Assembly (NCBI GenBank): GCA_015490005.1
Contig: WFYS01000082.1
Location: 1-51,702, forward strand
Direction of reading: 5' to 3'
DNA: 51,702 nt
From: Desulfurellaceae bacterium
Lineage (GTDB): Bacteria > Campylobacterota_A > Desulfurellia > Desulfurellales > Hippeaceae
Part shown: positions 28,276 to 36,793 of the stretch, one piece after another
Numbering within the stretch: the first letter of the stretch is position 1
Layout of the letters: each line of letters begins with the position of its first letter
Position numbers and translations under genes: made by a program
Notes under the pieces: model-generated
The model's database searches: none
Told to the model about the DNA's origin: nothing
What the model saw: the letters and a program-made list of their open reading frames with translations, nothing else

Positions 28276-28619
28276 AGTTTTCTGACGTCATCAAGGCTTC
28301 TGTTTTTTAAGCTTTCCCAAAAAGGGAAACTTTTGCACTGTTTTGGCCTTTTTGCGTAGATTTCGCATCTGTAATTGTCATCTAAAAATACACACCTAAT
28401 TTCGTTTTTTACTACCAAATCTATGAGGGCAGTTTTACCGTTAACCTTTCTTGTGTAAAGTCTTAAAAATGCTTCTTTCTCTATAGTTAGAAACTTAGAA
28501 ATATCTTCTATGTCTCCTTTTGTCAAAAACACATATCCTTCGCCTATACAACACTTACCTTTACATGTTTTACAGGCACTTTTGTCAAAACAGAAGTTAA
28601 AACCCTCATTCTTACTCAT
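28248..28619 (-). CDS. YkgJ-family cysteine cluster protein
   Basis: A 123-residue protein with the YkgJ signature: a CKTCKGKCC cluster near the N-terminus and further cysteines in RCVFLDDNYRCEIYAKRPKQC, predicted to chelate zinc or an iron-sulfur cluster. The function of the family is poorly known. An ATG at 28658 is in frame, but ATG at 28619 overlaps the nth stop as ATGA and gives a family-like N-terminus (MSKNEG), so I prefer it. Confidence 0.85.
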   Translation of the reverse strand: MSKNEGFNFCFDKSACKTCKGKCCIGEGYVFLTKGDIEDISKFLTIEKEAFLRLYTRKVNGKTALIDLVVKNEIRCVFLDDNYRCEIYAKRPKQCKSFPFWESLKNRSLDDVRKLCPGIVSCS

Positions 28620-29230
28620 TTGACACCGATTTTTGGGCATATATCTTTTAATTGGCATTCATCGCAATTGGGCTTTTTGGCTTTACACACCCTTCTTCCG
28701 TGCAATATTAGACCTGTGTAGAAGACAATCCAATCCTCTTTTGGTATGACTTTTTTTATGTCTTCTTCAATCTCTTCAGGTTTTTCCGACTTTGATATAC
28801 CCAATCTATATGCCAATCTCTTTACGTGGGTATCTACGCCTATTGCCGGAATGCCGTAGGCCATTGACAGTAGGATATTTGCCGTTTTTCTTCCGACACC
28901 TGGGAGTTTTGTCAACTCATCCAAGTTCTTTGGCACTTCACTGTTAAAATCTTTAACCAGTATATCCGACAAAGCCTTTAGATTTTTGCTTTTTGTGTTG
29001 TGCATGCTGCACGATGATATAATTTTGTCTATCTCTTCAGTTGGTGCATTAGCCATATCATTTGGCGTTGGATAGTGTTTAAACAACTCTACTGTAATGA
29101 TGTTTGTTCTTTTGTCTGTGCATCTCGCAGATATAATAAGGGCAACTAAAAGTTCAAATGAATTTGAGAATTTTAACTCTACCGTTGGCTTTGGGTATAA
29201 TTCTTTGATTCTTTCAACCATCTCTTTCAT
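28616..29230 (-). CDS. nth: endonuclease III
   Basis: Nth is a DNA glycosylase/AP lyase for oxidised pyrimidines. The 204-residue protein has the helix-hairpin-helix LPGVGRKTANILL with catalytic Lys115, Asp133 in GVDTHVKRLA, and the C-terminal [4Fe-4S] ligands Cys182, Cys189, Cys192 and Cys198 (spacing 6-2-5). It overlaps der by 17 nt and ykgJ by 4 nt. Confidence 0.97.
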   Translation of the reverse strand: MKEMVERIKELYPKPTVELKFSNSFELLVALIISARCTDKRTNIITVELFKHYPTPNDMANAPTEEIDKIISSCSMHNTKSKNLKALSDILVKDFNSEVPKNLDELTKLPGVGRKTANILLSMAYGIPAIGVDTHVKRLAYRLGISKSEKPEEIEEDIKKVIPKEDWIVFYTGLILHGRRVCKAKKPNCDECQLKDICPKIGVK

Positions 29231-30509
29231 CTTTTGGTTCCTTGTAAGTGATTTTTATCGAGCAACCTTTGAAGTTGAATAGGTTATACAGGCTATTTCT
29301 CACGTAACGCTTGTAATTTTCCTCAATCTCGTTTGGTCTGTTTGTAAAGATAACGAGGTGTGGAGGATTTGTATCTACCTGTGTCATGTATTTCAACTTT
29401 ATCTCCTTGCCTCTTTTAGAGAAAGGGGCGTTTTGTCTGATTATCGAGTGAAGCTTTTTATTTAATTCGTGTGTTGGGATACGCCTTGAACAGATTTTGT
29501 AAACGTTTAAGATTTTATTTAGTAGTTTGTTTATGTTTTTTATCTCTATTGCACTTATTGCTACAATTTCTGCATAATTTACAAATGGTAACTCCCTTTT
29601 TAGTTTTTTCGAATACTCCTCAAACGTTATTTCTTTAACTAAGTCCCATTTGTTCAGGGCTATGATTATGCCTTTGTGCTTTTCTGCGACGATATTTATG
29701 ATATGTTTGTCCATCGATGTTAAGCCTTCACCTGCATCGATGACCACAACGCAGATATCGCTTCTGTCAATGGCAAAGAGTGAGAATATACTTGCAATCT
29801 TGTCTAGAGCCCCCTTTATCTTTGACTTTCTCCTTATGCCTGCCGTATCAACAATTAAGAAGCATTTGTTTTTATACTCAAACGGTGTATCAATACTGTC
29901 CGTTGTTGTTCCAATTTCGTCACTAACAACACTTCTGTTCTCATTTAAAATCGCATTAATTAGTGATGATTTGCCAACGTTTGACCTACCTACAACGGCT
30001 ATCCTTGCGTCAAACTCTATTCTTTGTTCCTCTTTGTCAATTAAATTAGTAATTTTATTTTTCAAAATATCAAAGTTTTTCTTATGGGCTGCGGATATTT
30101 TCAGTATGTCGCCAAATTTGTAGTAGTCATATTCAAATTCTTGCTGTTTTATGTCAGATTTATTGGCAACGAGTATGTATTTTTTATTTTTTTTAAGAAC
30201 ATATTTAAATATCTCCTCATCTTCAATGCTTAGCGGTGTGGTTAAGTCGAATACTATTATTACAACATCGCTTGAGTCTACTGCATGGTGTATCTGTTCG
30301 TTTATGTTTTCTTGAAAATCGCCGCTTCTTTCAAATCCTCCTGTGTCGATAAATAGTATGTCTCTGCCGTTTATGTTTCCATATTCGAAAATTCTGTCCC
30401 TTGTTGTTCCTGGAATATCCAGCGTCAAACTTTTGTTTTTCTTGATTAGGGCATTGAATATCGTTGATTTACCAACATTTGGTTTTCCTACAATGGCAAT
30501 TTTAGGCAT
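29214..30509 (-). CDS. der: ribosome biogenesis GTPase Der
   Basis: Der (EngA) has two tandem GTPase domains and helps 50S assembly. The 431-residue protein shows two P loops, GKPNVGKST and GRSNVGKSS, two DTAG/DTGG switch motifs, NKSD and NKWD specificity motifs, and a C-terminal KH-like domain. It starts the long minus-strand cluster, with GGGAGGGG as ribosome-binding site, and is divergent from the HD-domain gene across 85 nt. Confidence 0.98.
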   Translation of the reverse strand: MPKIAIVGKPNVGKSTIFNALIKKNKSLTLDIPGTTRDRIFEYGNINGRDILFIDTGGFERSGDFQENINEQIHHAVDSSDVVIIVFDLTTPLSIEDEEIFKYVLKKNKKYILVANKSDIKQQEFEYDYYKFGDILKISAAHKKNFDILKNKITNLIDKEEQRIEFDARIAVVGRSNVGKSSLINAILNENRSVVSDEIGTTTDSIDTPFEYKNKCFLIVDTAGIRRKSKIKGALDKIASIFSLFAIDRSDICVVVIDAGEGLTSMDKHIINIVAEKHKGIIIALNKWDLVKEITFEEYSKKLKRELPFVNYAEIVAISAIEIKNINKLLNKILNVYKICSRRIPTHELNKKLHSIIRQNAPFSKRGKEIKLKYMTQVDTNPPHLVIFTNRPNEIEENYKRYVRNSLYNLFNFKGCSIKITYKEPKDERDG

Positions 30510-30594
30510 GCTTCCCCTCCCTTTAATAAAAAGATTACCAATTTATCTGGATTTTGCAAGATAAGATTGATAAAATCAGCTTTGGAGGTGTATT

Positions 30595-31782
30595 ATGTGG
30601 GTAAATAAGGCATTATTTGAGCTGTGTAAGCTATCAGATTCTTTGGAAGGTGAGGATACATTCCACCAACGAAGAGTATGTTTTATCGCTTACAATATAG
30701 CTAAAGAGCTAAAATTCGATGAGCAAGGTTTGAATTTAGTCGTAAAAAGCGCTCTTTTACACGATATAGGTTTGCTTACCGATGAATCAAAGGTGGAGAC
30801 GTTTAGAAATATTATTTATGAGGATTTTGAGCTTTTGAATAAACATGCAATTGTTAGTGGAAAGATTGCGCGTTTCTTTAATATGCATTTAGATGTTGGT
30901 TTGGCCATAACTTTACACCACACACCTCATGAAAACAACACTTCGGTTATTGGCAATATACTGTTTTTAGCGGATAATGTTGAAATTGCTTATAGAAGTT
31001 TGACAAATCCTTATGCTTACGATGATTTGATTGATTTTCTTGAGCAAAAGAGAGAGCTATTCAACCCCGAGATGTTTGACGTTTTAAAAAATATAGCAAA
31101 AAAGGAATGTTTCTGGTTTTCCCTGTTGGAAAATCATGTTGATGATGCTGTTTTAGAAATTGTAGACCAACTACCTAAGGAAGATATGAATGATAAGCTA
31201 AAAACGGCCATTGTTTATTTGATTTCTTATATGACAGATAACATTGCCCCATTTTACGATAAATATTCGCTCTATGTGAAGAATATATCTGTTAATTTGG
31301 GCTATAAATTGGGTTTGGATACAAGAGTTTTGCACAATGCGGCGTTACTATCCCACGTGGGAAACTTAAAAATTCCCTATGACACCTTTAAAATGCCTTC
31401 TTTGGACGAGGAAACGTATAATATTGTAAAATCACATACGTTTGAGGGTTATCATATACTGAAGCGTCTGGGTTTTGACAGGGAGGCAGAGCTTGTTCTT
31501 TTGCACCATGAAAACAACACAAGAGAGGGTTACCCTTGTAGAATCAAACCAGAAAGAGAGGCTGCTGTGTTGGGCTTGGCAACAATCGTTGCAGCTATTA
31601 TGCAAGACAGGCCTTACAGAGGAGCTCGTAGCGACGAGAAAATAAAAGAGGGTTTGGGAAATTTTAGGGATATAGAGTTGTTTGACAAGGAAATATTAGA
31701 TGCAGCTATTGATATAGACTTGGAAAAGGTTAGAAAAACGGAAGATGAATACTATACGGCTGTTAGAAAACTGTTTGCTTGA
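30595..31782 (+). CDS. tandem HD-domain (HD-GYP-related) protein
   Basis: A 395-residue cytosolic protein with two HD-superfamily modules. The first (about 20-135) has LLHDIG (His56, Asp57), His84 in NKHAIVSGK, His108-His109 and an ADNVE Asp, so its metal site looks complete, but it has no GYP. The second (about 210-370) reads LLSHVG, so the key Asp is Val, yet it keeps LHHENN and REGYP typical of HD-GYP cyclic-di-GMP phosphodiesterases. Either a split-function pair or a regulatory second copy is possible. Substrate not known. The ribosome-binding site is GGAGGTG. Confidence 0.8.
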   Translation: MWVNKALFELCKLSDSLEGEDTFHQRRVCFIAYNIAKELKFDEQGLNLVVKSALLHDIGLLTDESKVETFRNIIYEDFELLNKHAIVSGKIARFFNMHLDVGLAITLHHTPHENNTSVIGNILFLADNVEIAYRSLTNPYAYDDLIDFLEQKRELFNPEMFDVLKNIAKKECFWFSLLENHVDDAVLEIVDQLPKEDMNDKLKTAIVYLISYMTDNIAPFYDKYSLYVKNISVNLGYKLGLDTRVLHNAALLSHVGNLKIPYDTFKMPSLDEETYNIVKSHTFEGYHILKRLGFDREAELVLLHHENNTREGYPCRIKPEREAAVLGLATIVAAIMQDRPYRGARSDEKIKEGLGNFRDIELFDKEILDAAIDIDLEKVRKTEDEYYTAVRKLFA

Positions 31783-31795
31783 GGAGGAGATGTAG

Positions 31796-33133
31796 GTGAA
31801 GCTATCTATTATTGGAAGCGGATACGTTGGCCTTGTTACAGGGGCTTGCTTTGCAGAGATGGGAAATAATGTAATATGCGTAGATATTGATAAGGAGAAA
31901 GTCAGAAGGCTCAACGATGGTATTGTGCCTATATTCGAACCGGGTCTAGATAAACTGATTAAGAAAAATATTAAAAATGGCAATATATCATTTACAACAG
32001 ATACAGAATATGCCGTGAAAAATAGCGATATTGTGTTTATAGCTGTAGGAACGCCACAGTCAGAAGATGGCAGTGCAGATCTAAACCACGTTTTGGAAGC
32101 AGCAAAAAGCATAGGTAAGTTTATTGACCATGAAATGATAATTGTCGATAAATCTACTGTTCCTGTTGGGACGGCAGATAAAGTTAAGATGACTATTGAA
32201 GGAGAGGTTAAGAAGAGGTTTCCTGATGGCGCGCCATTTAATTTTGATGTTGTATCAAACCCAGAATTTTTGAAAGAGGGTGATGCAATAAGTGATTTTA
32301 TGAAGCCAGATAGAGTAATTGTTGGTGCAGATAAAGAGAGCTCGATGATTATAATGAAGGAATTGTATAGGCCTTTTACGCTAAACCACGAACGCTTTAT
32401 TGAGATGGATGTAAGAAGCGCAGAACTGACAAAGTATGCAGCAAATGCTATTTTAGCTACTAAAATTTCATTTATAAACGAAATTTCTCGTATTGCCGAG
32501 GCTTTGGGCGCTGACGTTAATAAGGTTAGAGCTGGTATAGGGAGTGATAGACGCATAGGATACCACTTTATCTATCCAGGGGTTGGTTATGGTGGAAGTT
32601 GCTTTCCTAAAGATGTGAGGGCTTTGGAAAAGATGGCAACGGATGCAGGAATAGAGCCAAAAATCATAAAGTCTGTGCAGGATGTCAATTATGAACAGCG
32701 CTTTTACTTTTTGAGTAAGATTTACAAAAGGTTTGGTGAAAATTTGGAAGGCTTCACGTTTGCTGTTTGGGGACTTGCTTTTAAACCGCAAACCGACGAT
32801 ATGAGGGAAGCGCCTTCAATAACTATTGTAAACGAGCTGACAAAAAGGGGTGCCAAGATAAAAGCTTACGACCCTGAAGCAATGGAAAACGCCAAGAACT
32901 TCTGGCTAAAGGGAAATGATGATGTTGAATACTTAAACAATAAATATGATACACTAAACGACTCAGACGCCATGATTTTGATTACCGAGTGGAAAGAATT
33001 TAGGAGCCCTGATTTTTACGAGGTTAAAAAGAGGTTGAAAAGGCCGGTAATTTTTGATGGCAGGAACCAGTATAACAGAGATTTCCTAAAAGAATTTGGG
33101 TTCGAATATTATCAAATAGGGGTCAGTGATTAG
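31796..33133 (+). CDS. UDP-glucose 6-dehydrogenase
   Basis: This 445-residue enzyme oxidises UDP-glucose to UDP-glucuronate for surface polysaccharides. It has the N-terminal Rossmann fold (IGSGYVGLVTGACFAEMG), the central GYGGSCFPKDVRAL with catalytic Cys269, and the C-terminal UDP-binding domain (WGLAFKPQTDDMREAPS). The start is GTG at 31796 behind GAGGAGGAG; a nearby ATG at 31790 is followed directly by TAG and is not a start. Its 3' end overlaps the convergent nuclease gene by 11 nt. Confidence 0.96.
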   Translation: MKLSIIGSGYVGLVTGACFAEMGNNVICVDIDKEKVRRLNDGIVPIFEPGLDKLIKKNIKNGNISFTTDTEYAVKNSDIVFIAVGTPQSEDGSADLNHVLEAAKSIGKFIDHEMIIVDKSTVPVGTADKVKMTIEGEVKKRFPDGAPFNFDVVSNPEFLKEGDAISDFMKPDRVIVGADKESSMIIMKELYRPFTLNHERFIEMDVRSAELTKYAANAILATKISFINEISRIAEALGADVNKVRAGIGSDRRIGYHFIYPGVGYGGSCFPKDVRALEKMATDAGIEPKIIKSVQDVNYEQRFYFLSKIYKRFGENLEGFTFAVWGLAFKPQTDDMREAPSITIVNELTKRGAKIKAYDPEAMENAKNFWLKGNDDVEYLNNKYDTLNDSDAMILITEWKEFRSPDFYEVKKRLKRPVIFDGRNQYNRDFLKEFGFEYYQIGVSD

Positions 33134-33953
33134 ATTTAATTAAGTTTTCGGCTTGTTTTTTTAATTGTTTTATTTTCCTTTGTTCAAAGCCAAAAGAGAG
33201 TAGGGTGTCTTCGTCTGTAGCCAAAAGATGCCTTACTAAGACTATATTGTGTTCAAGCAGAGTTTTTAAAAGATTTTGTTTTATGCCAATAAGTGTTGTA
33301 ACAGGAAAGAGATGTTTTTCCTCAATCATCTTTTCTAATCCGCTGTCTTCCGGATACCTCCAAGCTATCGATTTAAAGTTATAGCATCGCGCAAACCTTT
33401 TTGCTTCGTTGGTTAATCTTGTGTTTGTGACAAGCCATCCTTCGAAGTTGTCTTTTCTGTATTTTTTCTTTAATGGTTCTTCTAAATCTTTGAAGCGGGA
33501 ATTTACGTACATTGCCACTTTAGAATCCGATGCCCTTGATGCAGAGGAGTGGTACTTGCATTCAACGGCTACGACAAGGTCTTTTTCAAAAGCTAAAACG
33601 TCTATCTCGTGAGATATACACTTACCCTCTTCTACAACATCAACATGTGTTTCAAAATCGTAAAAATTCAAAAGATTTGCAAAAAAACGCTCAAAAGGGT
33701 AGCCACTTGGACCTAATCTGAGCATGGCTTTCTTAAGTGAGTATCGTGCCGCATAGGAATGATTAAGCTTTTTTAAAAGTTCCTTGGCGTATTTATATAT
33801 TAAATTAGTTGTTACATAATCAGGCACTCTTTCTTTTATTATATTTCCTATTTCTTCTGCTTCTTTCCTGTTTGTGCCTGAACGAGTAAGCGATTCTATT
33901 AGTTTATCCACTTGGAATTCTTCTACTTCACCACCTGCTTTAACTACTTTCAT
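33123..33953 (-). CDS. ATP-cone plus Mrr-like nuclease plus HhH fusion
   Basis: A 276-residue protein with three parts. Residues 1-80 resemble the ATP-cone, the nucleotide-sensing domain of ribonucleotide reductase and NrdR (VVKAGGEVEEFQVDKLIESL). Residues 85-200 form a PD-(D/E)XK endonuclease core with Glu88, Asp118 in HEIDVLA and Glu131-x-Lys133 in VECKYH. Residues of about 215-276 look like a helix-hairpin-helix DNA-binding module. All core catalytic residues are present, so it is probably an active, ATP- or dATP-gated DNase (inference). It starts directly after the chemoreceptor stop. No methylase is nearby. Confidence 0.82.
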   Translation of the reverse strand: MKVVKAGGEVEEFQVDKLIESLTRSGTNRKEAEEIGNIIKERVPDYVTTNLIYKYAKELLKKLNHSYAARYSLKKAMLRLGPSGYPFERFFANLLNFYDFETHVDVVEEGKCISHEIDVLAFEKDLVVAVECKYHSSASRASDSKVAMYVNSRFKDLEEPLKKKYRKDNFEGWLVTNTRLTNEAKRFARCYNFKSIAWRYPEDSGLEKMIEEKHLFPVTTLIGIKQNLLKTLLEHNIVLVRHLLATDEDTLLSFGFEQRKIKQLKKQAENLIKSNH

Positions 33954-35611
33954 TTAATCATTGTTCTCCCAGGTAAAGCCTATTCTCAAACCACCCCAAT
34001 GCTTACCTTCAAAATAAATTGGAACTGATATGTCATTCATTACAACACCCGTATCCCTCATGTACGTCTGCAAGAGCACCGGATTAGTGTTCCTTGCTGC
34101 TGCAAGTCCCGTTGGGTCGTTGAATATTCGCATTGATCTATTGCCTACTAAATCCTTTTCGTAGTCGCCAGTTAGTGGCTTGTCGTAGATAGTGTTGTGT
34201 GATGGAAGGTATCCATTGTTATCCACCAACACTACAAATTTAAAATTCGGATCCATTCCTAAATACTTATCTTCTATGGGTTGTATGTATTTCTTTGTAA
34301 AATCGGTGAATCTGGTTCTGTGTTTTTGTGGGTTAGTGTTTGGAACAGGAACGTAATTTCTATCCCACAAATCAGCAGACGAAATAATTCCCTTTTTTGC
34401 AGCGTCTTCAAATGTATACTCTATTTCTTTCTTAGCGTTGAGCAAAATTGAATAGACTTTATCAATGTACGACCCCGTTCTGAACTTGATCATAAACGTG
34501 AATAGCTCCTCGGCAGTCTTTGAAATCTTGTATGTATCTTCTCTGATTTTTTCAATTCTATCGGCAGATTTTGTTACGTCCTCTGTCATCTTATCAACTC
34601 TTTCTGCTATCATGTCTATAGAAGATGACTGTTCTTCAGCGGCAGTGGCTACGTCTTCTATCATTCTGCTTGCTTCTTGTACGCCACTTGCTATCTCGAT
34701 AAGTGAATCCGAGGTGTTTTTATCAGCTCTTTGCCCTCGTCCACTCTATCTATTAAACTGAGAGTCGCCTCTATGGTTGATTGTGTTTCGTTTTGGGTTT
34801 TGGAAACAATCTGCCTAATTTGCTCTGTGGAGTGTGCTGTTTTATCTGCGAGTTTTCTAATCTCATCTGCAACAACGGCAAAACCTCTACCAGCTTCTCC
34901 AGCACGGGCCGCCTCAATTGCTGCGTTTAAAGAAAGCAGTGCAGTTTGGTCGGTAATTTCATTAATAACCGCCACTATCTTTCCTATTTCTTCAGAGGAA
35001 GCTCCCAGTTTTTTCATCATAGCGGCATTGTTCTTTGTTTCTTCTGCTATAGATTCTATTTTTTGGATAGCAAGTTGTGCTTTATCAGACCCATCTTTTG
35101 CGATTTCATTCACGTTTTGCATAAAATCCGACGTATTTGTGATGTTTTGTGTAACGCTACCTATCGTATCCTTGATTTCATACATCATTGTCTTGATTTC
35201 TTCCATATCTTCTGCTTCTCTTTTTACGTTTAAAGAAATTCTTTCAGCGTTAAAACTGACTCTGGCAGCTTTAGTTGCAACATTGTTTGACACTTTTAAT
35301 GTTTCTTTTAAAGCGTCTTGCACTCCGTGTATAAATGCGTTCATTAGGTTTAAAAAGTGTAATGGCTTTGGAGGTTTGGGCAGCCTATCTGTTAAATCAA
35401 ATGTTGAGCATAGCCTAGTATTGCAAAATTTGTTCAGATCCTTAAGTGGCTTTATAAAGGTTTTGTAGTAATATAGTAAAAAGATTGAGAAGAACAATGG
35501 TGTTAATATAACGAAAGCTCCTAGAATAAGCCCTTTTGCAACAAAATAGGTAATGAGTATTATCAAAAAGTAAACCAAAAAAATCACAAGACTCACAGAT
35601 ATAAAATTCAT
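33954..35611 (-). pseudogene. methyl-accepting chemotaxis protein, broken by one frameshift
   Basis: The N-terminal frame has two membrane helices with almost no periplasmic loop (about 1-50) and most of the signalling domain, including the tip [21 protein letters not shown]. It ends early at 34691. The second frame resumes in the same signalling helix (VATAAEEQSSSIDMIAE) and adds a C-terminal domain of about 170 residues with WDRNYVPVPNTNPQKHRT, like Cache-type ligand domains. Adding one A to the five-A run at 34721-34717 (minus strand) restores [19 protein letters not shown] and a whole protein of about 552 residues. The start at 35611 has GGGGGAGG upstream. Confidence 0.88.
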
Positions 35612-35624
35612 ATTTTGCCTCCCC

Positions 35625-35645
35625 CTTAGCAAAATAAATGCTAAG
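35625..35645. repeat. short inverted repeat upstream of chemoreceptor
   Basis: CTTAGC and GCTAAG flank nine A/T bases just before the chemoreceptor ribosome-binding site. It could be an operator or an mRNA hairpin. It is too short to name. Confidence 0.3.
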
Positions 35646-35700
35646 TTATTAGCTACCACATTATGTGTTATATGTCAAAGTATTTATTAATTCTTATATG

Positions 35701-35728
35701 TTGACGTTGACACGTTTTTTTGTATAAT
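35701..35728 (+). promoter_or_regulatory. sigma-70 promoter of hydrogenase-like operon
   Basis: TTGACG (35701-35706) and a perfect TATAAT (35723-35728) are spaced by 16 nt. Transcription would begin near 35735, giving a leader of about 108 nt. A second TTGACA at 35707 is too close to the -10 to be used with it. Confidence 0.75.
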
Positions 35729-35734
35729 TCCCCC

Positions 35735-35842
35735 TCAAGGTTGAAGGCGGTGGGGTTCGCCTTAAACCGCTCTTCTTTTAATTCCCAGAAGGGCCGATAA
35801 CCCCTGCAAAGGGTTTATATAGTTTTTTGGCAGGAGGTGTCT
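35735..35842 (+). ncRNA. structured 5' leader, candidate translational riboswitch
   Basis: The leader can form a hairpin AAGGCG/CGCCTT (35744-35749 with 35758-35763) whose loop holds GGGGTT (35752-35757). That loop is perfectly complementary to AACCCC at 35799-35804, so a 6-bp pseudoknot is possible. The same AACCCCTGC stretch can instead pair locally with GGGTT (35811-35815), or by CCTGC with GCAGG (35830-35834), which covers part of the AGGAGG ribosome-binding site. A small hairpin CTTCT/AGAAG (35772-35791) lies between. Mutually exclusive pairings that reach the ribosome-binding site are the hallmark of a riboswitch or protein-bound leader. I cannot match it to a known class. Confidence 0.6.
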
Positions 35843-36793
35843 ATGTTGTATTTGCTAAGTGCATTGCAACTACTATTCGTGGTTGTTTTTGCTCCACTTG
35901 TTGTTGGTGTATTTAACAAATTATGTGAGATTTTAGAATCTAAGCAAGGTCCTTCGATTTTCCAGCCGTATTACGACCTTTACAAGTTATTTCACAAGCA
36001 GAGCGTTGTTCCTCAGGTTGCATCGCCAATGTTTCAAATTGTTCCTTATGTTACATTTGCTATGTATCTGTTTTTAACTCTTGTCCTTCCTATAATAACG
36101 GGATTTCCACTCTCTTTTGGTCCTGTTGTTGACTTTATAGGTGGCGGTTTGATTTTTGGTGCCATTGCTGGGTTGAAGAAGCTTGCTGCCATTGATAGCA
36201 GGAACAACTACTCTCATTTAGGCGTGTCAAGGGCTTCAAGCATCGGTGCATTGTCTGAACCAATTGTTGTGTTGATATTTATAACCTTTGGCGTTATTAC
36301 GCATACAAATAACCCCTATGTGGTTAACAATGTTTTACAGACCTCAACCGATTGGTACTTGTCGCTTATACATTGGTTCGTGGTTTTTGCCTTCTTTATG
36401 GCTTTAATTGTAGAGACAGGAAAGTTGCCTGTTGAATCCCATACATCAAATGAGTTTGGAATGATAGACCAGGCAATTGAGATGGAGTATTCAGGGCGCG
36501 AGCTTGCCCTAATGAAGTGGGGTGGATACATAAAACAGTTTTTATTGATGAGTGTATTTTTAAATGACTTTCTGTTCCCTTTTTTCGTTCCTATGAAGGT
36601 TTCTTTTGTGGCTGTGCTTTTGTATAGTTTAATCCATCTTGTTAAATTGTTCGTTCTTGTGCTAATTTTTGCCATAATTCAATCAACAATATCTAAGTAT
36701 AAGCTGTTCAAAAACTTTGAGTATGTGGCTGTTGCCTTTTCATTTGCATTTTTGGCTATTGTTGTTTTTTATGCAACGGGAGGTAGGTTATGA
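35843..36793 (+). CDS. hydrogenase-4/Complex I-like membrane subunit (HyfC/NuoH type)
   Basis: A 316-residue membrane protein with about eight helices, homologous in pattern to HyfC, EchB and NuoH, the subunit that joins the soluble arm to the ion-pumping arm. Family landmarks are KQGPSIFQPYYDLYKLFHK near the N-terminus and the loop ETGKLPVESHTSNEF with EYSGRELALMKWG. GTG at 35837 is in frame, but ATG at 35843 is best spaced from AGGAGG. It is the first gene of a six-gene operon and overlaps the next gene by 4 nt. Confidence 0.9.
   Translation: MLYLLSALQLLFVVVFAPLVVGVFNKLCEILESKQGPSIFQPYYDLYKLFHKQSVVPQVASPMFQIVPYVTFAMYLFLTLVLPIITGFPLSFGPVVDFIGGGLIFGAIAGLKKLAAIDSRNNYSHLGVSRASSIGALSEPIVVLIFITFGVITHTNNPYVVNNVLQTSTDWYLSLIHWFVVFAFFMALIVETGKLPVESHTSNEFGMIDQAIEMEYSGRELALMKWGGYIKQFLLMSVFLNDFLFPFFVPMKVSFVAVLLYSLIHLVKLFVLVLIFAIIQSTISKYKLFKNFEYVAVAFSFAFLAIVVFYATGGRL

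Noticed and set aside
31790-31795. ATG just before the UDP-glucose dehydrogenase GTG
   Set aside because: It is followed at once by TAG, so it codes for nothing; it may only be a chance part of the leader.
34731-35468. Plus-strand frame of 245 codons opposite the chemoreceptor
   Set aside because: It mirrors the regular helix code of the chemoreceptor signalling domain, is Ser-rich and lacks a ribosome-binding site.
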